NCBI GenBank assembly: GCA_031260775.1
Contig: JAISKW010000053.1
Coordinates: forward strand, 1-7,306
DNA length: 7,306 nt
Source: Christensenellaceae bacterium
GTDB taxonomy: Bacteria > Bacillota > Clostridia > Christensenellales > DTU072
Reading direction: 5' to 3'
The position numbers were made by a program, and so were the translations under genes. A model generated the notes under the pieces. The model ran no database searches. It was given only the letters and a program-made list of their open reading frames with translations, and was not told where the DNA came from. This document shows, one piece after another, positions 1 to 5,313 of this stretch. Position 1 is the first letter of the stretch. The number at the start of each line of letters is the position of its first letter.

Positions 1-3000
1 ACCGAATACGCCAAATCGGTTATCGTATCCGAGGAAGAACAAGTTTCTCTTGACGATTTACTTTCGAATAAAGCACTTCCCCGTTCTTCGCGCGATGGCG
101 GTAAAACGCGCCTCACAAAGGAAATCGACAGCATAAAATATCTGATTCGCGAAAACGAGGCGTTCGAAAAGGAGACCGGGCGCAACGAATTATACTTAGG
201 TTACCCTTTCGTTTTCGGCAACATCAATCAGGATACGCCCGTTGCCGCGCCGCTTATTTTATTTCCCGTCGACGTCGTAGCGAGCTTTCCCGAGGTCACG
301 CTAAAGCATTCGGCGGACAGGAAGTTGTTTTTACTGAACAAAGCTTTCATTCTCGCTTATGCAAAGGAAAAAGGACTAAAAACCGACAACATTGTACAGG
401 AATTCCAACGCGGAGAGGAGAGTAACCCCAAAGACGTTCGTGACGTTCTCGAAACACTGCGGGCGCGCGGTTTCAAAATCAGTCAGCCGAGCAAAAAAGG
501 GTTCGTAAAGTACGATGATTTGGACGAGATTACCGGTCGGCTTACCCCCTCCGATTCGTTCGAAGTAAAAAACTGCGCCGTAATAGGGCGGTTCCCCCTC
601 GCAAACAGCATATACAGCGACTATCTCGCGCTCGAAAAGGACGAGCTAACTTCCCCCTCAATTAAGACTCTTTTAGACAGCCACACCCTGAACAAACCCA
701 AAGCAAGCAACGAAAACACGCGTTACTTCGAAATGCACGACCTTGATTATGCGCAGGAAAACGCCATCAAAAAGCTCGAGGAAGTGGATAATATTGTGAT
801 TTTCGGGCCTCCAGGCACGGGAAAATCGCAGACAATCGCAAACATTATTTGTGACAGTCTTGTTAAAAGAAAGCGTGTTTTGGTCGTTTCGCAAAAGCGT
901 GCGGCTTTGGACGTCGTTTACAACCGTTTGGGAACATTGTCATCCAAGGCAATGCTCATTCCCGACCCCGAAAAGGAGCGCACTGCGTTTTATGAAAAGA
1001 TGCGCACGGCGCACCTCAACACCTTAAAACAAGCGAATTTTACGCCGCTCGGCGAAAAGGAGGATGCAAAAACGGCGCACGAAGCGGTGTTTAATAACAT
1101 CAAGGACGAAATCCGCGTCCTGTCGAACATCGCAAACGCTTTGTTTGAAAAAACACCGTTCGGGCTTTCGCTGCAGGAAATGTACGCCGAAAGCTACAAC
1201 ATCACGAGTAACGAGGAGCTTCGTTTGCTTGCCGACCTTAAGGCTACCAATTTCTACAATGCGGATTACTATACTATACGAAACGACCTGAAACTCATTC
1301 GCGACAAGAACCTAATCGACACCTTTGTTTCGTATCAAATTCTATCTAATGAAAATCCGTTTACGACCCTGATTGACGCAAGTACGGATATGCACAAGCT
1401 CCGTGAGGCGCGTACGCTCGTAAAAACCTTGCTTGAGGGCGACCTTGAACCGTTCAAATTTTCGTCATATCCGCGTTCGCGTTACCTTTTGCCGTTTTAC
1501 TACGAAAAGCCGTCGCAGAACCGCAGGGAAATCCGCCATATAGCAACTCTTTTGACCGACAGTGAAAACAAAGCTCTGTATAATTTTCTAAAGGCGTCGG
1601 CATTACCTCCGTTATGGTTAGCGTACCCGTTTGTTAAAACGAAGTACAACAAGCGGCGCGAGGACGTAATTGTAGACCTGAATATCGCCAAAAACGCGCT
1701 TGACGAGTACGCCGGCGGCTTTGGCGTTTTGTCATCGATACTGAATAAGGAAGGGTTTGCCGTAGCAATTTCGGGCATAATGAACGGCAACCGCTACATT
1801 TTAACTAAGCTTTCGGAGGCTTTGGAGGGCTTTGTAAAAACGCGTGACCTATCCGCCGCTATCACGGCTTTGTCCGACAGCGTAAAGGAAATTCTTCAAT
1901 TTTGCTCGGTGCAGGGCGGCGGCGGCAAAGTCGGTATGCAATCGACATTGGATAAAATTCTGCCCCTCCGCGTTTACGCCGAGCTAATTAAGGAAAGCGA
2001 GGTTCGCGAGGAATTTTTAGCCAAAACCGTCACCTTCCAAAGCCTTAGGAGCCGCATTATCGCCCTTAAGGACGAAGAACGGAAATATTCAAAAATGCTT
2101 GCCGCCGAAAGCTTCGCAAAAGAGTATGCGTATTATTTCAACGGCGGGTTTAACGGTGACGAAAAAACCGACGACCGTCACTCCACCGCAAAAGACTTTT
2201 TATACGAAATCCAACGCACGCAAAAATACCGCCCGTTGCGCAACGTTTTGAACGAATTCGACGAGTATTTACTCCGTTTGTTCCCCGTATGGCTCTTGAG
2301 CCCCGAGGTTGTTAGCACAGTTTTTCCGCTAAAACCCGGCTTGTTCGATTTAGTCGTGTTCGACGAGGCGTCGCAGATATTTATCGAAGCGGCAATCCCC
2401 TCGATATACCGCGGCAAAAAGGTGGTTGTTGCCGGCGACAACAAACAGTTGCGCCCGACCCGTACGTTTATTAAGAGGTACACCGGCAACGACGAAACCT
2501 ACGCCGACGACCTTTCGACACAAGCCGCGTTGGAAGTTGAAAGCCTCTTAGACTTAGCGAGCGCACGCTACCCGCAAGTCGCGCTAAACTACCACTACCG
2601 CAGCGCGTACGCGGCGTTAATCGACTTTTCGAACGCGGCGTTCTACGACAATAAACTGCAAATTGCCCCGGATATTAAGCCCTTCGCCACGCAGGAACCG
2701 CCGATTGAGCGTATTTTTGTTAAAGGCGGGCTTTGGAAGCACCGCCGCAACGCCGACGAGGCGCGCGAGGTAGTTAAGCTGTTAAAGAAAATTTTAACCA
2801 AACGCGAGGAGCGCGAAACTATCGGTATCGTCACCTTCAACACCGAACAGCAAGAGTATATCGAGGACTTAATCGACGAGGAAGCCGAAAATAACCGCAA
2901 CTTTGCGAGGCTCATAAATGCCGAAAAAATCCGCACCGAAAACGGCGAAAGCGTAGGTATTTTCGTAAAAAACCTTGAAAACGTTCAGGGAGAGGAGCGC

Positions 3001-3633
3001 GATATCATAATTTTCTCCGTCGGCTATGCCCGCAACGAGGACGGCGCGGTGTACGCAAACTTCGGTTCGTTATCGCTCGAAGGCGGCGAAAACCGCTTGA
3101 ACGTTGCCGTTACCCGTGCAAAGAAAAAGGTTTACGTCGTAACAAGTATCGAACCGGAGGAGCTTGACCGCGCCGAAACCGCGAAAAACAACGGGCCGCG
3201 CTTACTCAAAAAATACCTGCAATACGCACGCGCCGTCAGCGACAAGGACAAAACCGAAATTAACACCGTTCTAACCACCCTAAAAAAGAAAGCCGAGGCA
3301 AAACTCCCCGTCGGCGAGTATGCCGAAAAACTGCGTGACGCGCTTATCGAACGGGGCTACAAGGTTGACTACAACCTCGGTAACACCGAATACAAGCTTT
3401 CTCTTGCCGTTTACGACGAGGAGTCAGGCAAGTATATTTTGGGCATCGAGTGCGACAACGAGGCGTACCGTACAAGCGAAAGCGTTTTAGAGCGCGACGT
3501 TTACCGCCCTAAGTTTTTAGAAAACCGCGGTATGAAAATTATCCGCGTTTGGAGCCGCGATTGCTGGATTAGCAAGGAGCATCTCATTTCCGACATCGAG
3601 GACGCCATAATTGCCGCAAAGCAAGGCGGCTGA
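1..3633 (+). CDS. DUF4011-type SF1 helicase with C-terminal Vsr-like nuclease domain (5' partial)
   Basis: The frame is open from base 1, so the true start lies left of the window and 1210 residues are visible. A TTG at 325 is not the start, because conserved sequence precedes it: LYLGYPFVFG and APLILFPVDV (about residues 65-95) match the end of DUF4011 regions. The SF1 helicase core follows: an upstream Q (DYAQENA), Walker A GPPGTGKS (269-276), motif Ia VSQKRAALDVVYNRL (296-310), motif II DEAS (788-791), motif III GDNKQLRPT (812-820), YHYRS (864-868), motif V around VQGEERD (995-1001) and motif VI NVAVTRAKK (1034-1042). About 510 residues separate motifs I and II, forming a large inserted region. 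The C-terminus (about 1105-1205) resembles REase_MTES_1575/Vsr domains, with GIECD (1148-1152) and RVWSRDCW (1182-1189). The usual Asp of the I-D-L-A-V strand is Ser1134. The family (DUF4011-helicase-Vsr, hhe) is linked to anti-phage defence; that role here is inferred. Plain ATP-dependent DNA repair is the alternative. Confidence 0.9.
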   Translation, partial: TEYAKSVIVSEEEQVSLDDLLSNKALPRSSRDGGKTRLTKEIDSIKYLIRENEAFEKETGRNELYLGYPFVFGNINQDTPVAAPLILFPVDVVASFPEVTLKHSADRKLFLLNKAFILAYAKEKGLKTDNIVQEFQRGEESNPKDVRDVLETLRARGFKISQPSKKGFVKYDDLDEITGRLTPSDSFEVKNCAVIGRFPLANSIYSDYLALEKDELTSPSIKTLLDSHTLNKPKASNENTRYFEMHDLDYAQENAIKKLEEVDNIVIFGPPGTGKSQTIANIICDSLVKRKRVLVVSQKRAALDVVYNRLGTLSSKAMLIPDPEKERTAFYEKMRTAHLNTLKQANFTPLGEKEDAKTAHEAVFNNIKDEIRVLSNIANALFEKTPFGLSLQEMYAESYNITSNEELRLLADLKATNFYNADYYTIRNDLKLIRDKNLIDTFVSYQILSNENPFTTLIDASTDMHKLREARTLVKTLLEGDLEPFKFSSYPRSRYLLPFYYEKPSQNRREIRHIATLLTDSENKALYNFLKASALPPLWLAYPFVKTKYNKRREDVIVDLNIAKNALDEYAGGFGVLSSILNKEGFAVAISGIMNGNRYILTKLSEALEGFVKTRDLSAAITALSDSVKEILQFCSVQGGGGKVGMQSTLDKILPLRVYAELIKESEVREEFLAKTVTFQSLRSRIIALKDEERKYSKMLAAESFAKEYAYYFNGGFNGDEKTDDRHSTAKDFLYEIQRTQKYRPLRNVLNEFDEYLLRLFPVWLLSPEVVSTVFPLKPGLFDLVVFDEASQIFIEAAIPSIYRGKKVVVAGDNKQLRPTRTFIKRYTGNDETYADDLSTQAALEVESLLDLASARYPQVALNYHYRSAYAALIDFSNAAFYDNKLQIAPDIKPFATQEPPIERIFVKGGLWKHRRNADEAREVVKLLKKILTKREERETIGIVTFNTEQQEYIEDLIDEEAENNRNFARLINAEKIRTENGESVGIFVKNLENVQGEERDIIIFSVGYARNEDGAVYANFGSLSLEGGENRLNVAVTRAKKKVYVVTSIEPEELDRAETAKNNGPRLLKKYLQYARAVSDKDKTEINTVLTTLKKKAEAKLPVGEYAEKLRDALIERGYKVDYNLGNTEYKLSLAVYDEESGKYILGIECDNEAYRTSESVLERDVYRPKFLENRGMKIIRVWSRDCWISKEHLISDIEDAIIAAKQGG

Positions 3634-3636
3634 TAT

Positions 3637-3642
3637 TATAAT
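3637..3642 (+). promoter_or_regulatory. Candidate -10 hexamer (TATAAT) for the SDR gene
   Basis: A perfect TATAAT lies just after the helicase stop codon and 16 bases before the SDR ATG. The best -35-like match is TTGCCG at 3611-3616, inside the helicase gene, with a 20-base spacer that is longer than ideal. If used, the transcript would start about 10 bases before the ATG. The short gap is also compatible with read-through from the helicase gene. This is a sequence match only. Confidence 0.35.
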
Positions 3643-3644
3643 AT

Positions 3645-3649
3645 AGGAA
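3645..3649 (+). promoter_or_regulatory. Weak ribosome binding site (AGGAA) for the SDR gene
   Basis: AGGA(A) ends about 10 bases before the ATG at 3659. This is a little far, but it is the only purine-rich Shine-Dalgarno-like stretch there. It supports the MFELTGK start. It would be largely lost from a transcript begun at the TATAAT at 3637, so it would matter mainly for mRNA reading through from the helicase gene. Confidence 0.4.
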
Positions 3650-3658
3650 CAAAAGATT

Positions 3659-4417
3659 ATGTTTGAATTAACAGGAAAAAAGGCAATCATCACCGGCGCG
3701 TCAAGCGGTTTGGGTGTTCAGTTTGCAATCGCACTCGCAAAACAAGGCGCAGACGTCGCATTACTTGCACGCCGCATTGACAAGCTTCAGGAGGTCAAAG
3801 CTCAAGTCGAGGCTTACGGCGTTAAAGCGTTAGCAATAAAATGCGACGTCACCGACACGGCTAACATAAAAGCCGCCGTTGCCGAGGTTCATACGGCGTT
3901 CGGACGCATCGATATTTTAGTCAACAATGCCGGCAACGCTTTCGGTATGCCTGCCGAGCTTCAAACAGATGAGGACTGGTTAAAGGTCATTAATGTCAAT
4001 CTTAACGGGGTATTTTTCACTGCGCGCGAGGTCGGCAAGATAATGAAGGCACAAAAGTACGGCAAAATTATCAACATCGGCAGTATTCACAGCGGCGTTG
4101 CTATGTCGGGACTTCCCATTGCAAGTTACTGCGCCACAAAGGGTGCGGTTCTTATGCTTACCAAAGAGCTTGCCGTCGAGTGGGCGAAGTTCGGCATCAC
4201 CGTAAACGCCATTGGCCCCGGGTATTTTGCAAGCGAAATGACACAAGGTATGCTCGCTAACGAGGGTTTCCAAAAACAAATTCAAGTTTACTGTCCTATG
4301 GGACGCGTAGGTGAAGCCGGCGAGCTCGACGGCTCCCTCATTTACTTCGCTTCAGACGCTTCCCGTTTCACCACCGGGCAAATTCTCTGGGTAGACGGCG
4401 GCTGGACGGCTATATAG
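3659..4417 (+). CDS. SDR family NAD(P)-dependent oxidoreductase, gluconate 5-dehydrogenase-like
   Basis: This 252-residue protein is a complete classical short-chain dehydrogenase/reductase of normal length (about 250). The cofactor motif TGASSGLG begins at residue 12, NNAG is at 89-92, and the catalytic tetrad is Asn114, Ser142, Tyr157 and Lys161 (YCATK). The fold continues with a GPGYFASEM segment near 195 and ends in the typical ...TGQILWVDGGW. Arg38-Arg39 after the second beta strand suggests, without proving, a preference for NADP(H). Ser142 to Tyr157 is 15 residues rather than the common 13, a spacing I recall from some gluconate 5-dehydrogenase-like SDRs. The likely role is cytosolic, reversible oxidation of a sugar acid or polyol hydroxyl, but the substrate cannot be read from sequence; a 2-deoxy-gluconate dehydrogenase or another SDR role is possible. 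The gene starts 25 bases after the helicase stop, on the same strand. No sugar-acid transporter or kinase neighbour supports a pathway. Confidence 0.93.
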   Translation: MFELTGKKAIITGASSGLGVQFAIALAKQGADVALLARRIDKLQEVKAQVEAYGVKALAIKCDVTDTANIKAAVAEVHTAFGRIDILVNNAGNAFGMPAELQTDEDWLKVINVNLNGVFFTAREVGKIMKAQKYGKIINIGSIHSGVAMSGLPIASYCATKGAVLMLTKELAVEWAKFGITVNAIGPGYFASEMTQGMLANEGFQKQIQVYCPMGRVGEAGELDGSLIYFASDASRFTTGQILWVDGGWTAI

Positions 4418-4428
4418 TGATGATTCAC

Positions 4429-4473
4429 CTCCCCTTTGAAAAGCTCATCAAGGCATATATGTTTTTTGGGGAG
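4429..4473. repeat. Inverted repeat CTCCCC ... GGGGAG, possible hairpin or terminator element
   Basis: The arms CTCCCC (4429-4434) and GGGGAG (4468-4473) are perfectly complementary and enclose 33 bases that include a smaller CCTTTGA/TCAAGG pairing with a one-base bulge. The T6 run lies inside, just before the right arm. Either structure could assist transcription termination from the SDR gene, but both are imperfect. Similar CCTCCCC-type short repeats occur in clostridial intergenic DNA, so this could instead be a decayed dispersed repeat (inference from memory). Confidence 0.3.
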
Positions 4474-4508
4474 AAATACAAACGGTAGTTTGGGTAATAC
4501 ACAACAAG

Positions 4509-4524
4509 GCGCAACTCCGCGCAA
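4509..4524. repeat. Short direct repeat GCGCAA-ctcc-GCGCAA
   Basis: Two identical GCGCAA hexamers are separated by four bases in the convergent spacer, about 20 bases past the hydrolase stop codon. A pair this short can arise by chance. No function is suggested by position, as both flanking genes end here. Confidence 0.4.
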
Positions 4525-4543
4525 GGTGACAAATTAACGGTGT

Positions 4544-5254
4544 TTACAGATGATATGTTTTGCCTTCGATTGCCGAAACGATATTCGGGTTATTTGCGGC
4601 GAAAAACGCGGCGGGGTCGTAATCTTCGTTTTGATGCGAGGCGATAATCGGGGTATGGGTTTGGGCATAAAGCTTTAATGCGCCGCTCTCGGTACAGTGC
4701 GCACTCTTGAATCCCGTAGGTTTCGAGCAATCACAAACGGCTAAATCCGCACCTGAGAGCAGCTTAATTACGGCATCGCAATAATCGGTATCGCCCGTGT
4801 ACGCAAGCGTTTTTTCGCCGTCCGATATTTTAATTCCTAAATTAAAAACCGGGTGAATTGTCGGGATTAATTCCGCTTTAAGCGTTGCGCCGCCTTTTGT
4901 TTTAACTTCAATTGAATTCAAAGTTGAGGTATCCGTAACGTCAAATAAGGGATGCGTAAACAGTATTTTACTCCACGGAGTTTCGTTTAACGGCGCGTAA
5001 ATTTTTAGGCGTTTTTTCTTGTCCTCAAGGAGGTATCGGAGCGTTAAAAGGTCGCTTGTATGGTCGTAGTGCAGGTGTGTAATATAGATAAAATCCACAT
5101 CTTCGATATTAACTTTTGCGCGCAATTTGCCGAGCGTGCCCGCGCCCAAGTCCATTATAAATTTGTAATCCGTACCTTCGACAAGGTAGCAACTGCACGC
5201 GCCGCCCGTCGGGGTGGCGTAGGGGCCGTATTTTCCGATAACCGTTAAATTCAT
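4544..5254 (-). CDS. MBL-fold metallo-hydrolase, YhfI-like
   Basis: This complete 236-residue protein has the metallo-beta-lactamase fold and lies on the minus strand. The metal-binding signature HLHYDH is at residues 60-65. Further likely ligands are His134 (TIHPVFN), Asp155 (AYTGDTD) and His207 (ASHQNED), and SAHCTESGA (184-192) matches a conserved helix-start segment of the family. The N-terminus MNLTVIGKYG followed by a Gly-rich turn is typical of the YhfI/RNase Z-like branch. At 236 residues it lacks room for the flexible arm of true RNase Z (usually about 300 or more), so tRNA 3' processing is unlikely. A cytosolic di-zinc phosphodiesterase or other hydrolase of unknown substrate is the fair call. 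Five of its seven cysteines fall in residues 159-187, which is unusual. It is divergent from leuS and convergent with the SDR gene, so it is probably its own transcription unit. Confidence 0.9.
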   Translation of the reverse strand: MNLTVIGKYGPYATPTGGACSCYLVEGTDYKFIMDLGAGTLGKLRAKVNIEDVDFIYITHLHYDHTSDLLTLRYLLEDKKKRLKIYAPLNETPWSKILFTHPLFDVTDTSTLNSIEVKTKGGATLKAELIPTIHPVFNLGIKISDGEKTLAYTGDTDYCDAVIKLLSGADLAVCDCSKPTGFKSAHCTESGALKLYAQTHTPIIASHQNEDYDPAAFFAANNPNIVSAIEGKTYHL

Positions 5255-5264
5255 CTTGAATGAA

Positions 5265-5270
5265 ATTATA
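5265..5270 (-). promoter_or_regulatory. Perfect -10 hexamer (TATAAT) for the MBL hydrolase gene
   Basis: Read on the minus strand, TATAAT ends only 10 bases before the hydrolase ATG (5254). The best -35-like hexamer upstream is TTTATA (4 of 6 matches) at a 19-base spacing, which is weak. If used, the transcript would begin about 3-4 bases before the ATG. No Shine-Dalgarno sequence is present in the 10 intervening bases, which fits a nearly leaderless message. Confidence 0.45.
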
Positions 5271-5281
5271 GCCGAATATCA

Positions 5282-5297
5282 ATTTTAAGTATAAAAT
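5282..5297. repeat. 16-base inverted repeat in the divergent promoter gap
   Basis: ATTTTA (5282-5287) and TAAAAT (5292-5297) are perfectly complementary around a 4-base AGTA spacer. The repeat overlaps the leuS -10 candidate and sits upstream of the hydrolase -10, a position suited to an operator shared by both genes. The arms are pure A/T in an AT-rich gap, so a chance origin is quite possible. Confidence 0.35.
5290..5297 (+). promoter_or_regulatory. Candidate -10 region for leuS (TATAAA / TAAAAT)
   Basis: Two overlapping -10-like hexamers, TATAAA (5290-5295) and TAAAAT (5292-5297), end 16-18 bases before the leuS ATG. No good -35 element is found at 16-19 bases upstream. No Shine-Dalgarno sequence precedes the ATG; the bases before it are A/T-rich (GATATATTAAA). 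With only 59 bases between the divergent start codons, the leuS promoter must lie here or overlap the hydrolase gene. Confidence 0.35.
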
Positions 5298-5313
5298 AAG
5301 TAGATATATTAAA

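Larger units (their letters stand above)
4418..4543. other. Convergent intergenic spacer, no clear terminator
   Basis: This 126-base gap separates two genes that converge. It holds an imperfect inverted pair (CTCCCC/GGGGAG), a possible short hairpin CCTTTGA/TCAAGG at about 4433-4453 followed after several bases by a T6 run (4462-4467), and a direct repeat GCGCAA. None is a textbook hairpin directly followed by a U-tract, though a two-way terminator would be expected here. I see no RNA gene and no credible small ORF. Confidence 0.6.

Noticed and set aside
325..327. TTG as the start codon of the helicase gene
   Set aside because: The same frame is open back to base 1 and encodes recognisable DUF4011-type sequence (LYLGYPFVFG, APLILFPVDV), so the gene begins outside the window.
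2178..2489. 103-residue minus-strand ORF inside the helicase gene
   Set aside because: It lies opposite helicase motifs II and III, is Ser/Thr/Lys rich without domain features, and is a shadow of the real frame.
4424..4437. 16S rRNA 3' end remnant (TTCACCTCCCCTTT)
   Set aside because: Only the short anti-SD-like core matches; the preceding bases are SDR coding sequence, with no rRNA helix sequence.
4459..4488. Nine-codon ORF (ATG TTT TTT ... TAG) preceded by AAGG, as a leader peptide
   Set aside because: It is followed only by the end of a convergent gene, so it has nothing to regulate. Its length is within chance.
4342..4524. 60-residue minus-strand ORF at the SDR 3' end, with a good SD-like GGGGAGGTGA inside
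   Set aside because: It overlaps the end of the SDR gene antisense, shows no family features, and the SD-like sequence is not positioned before its start codon.
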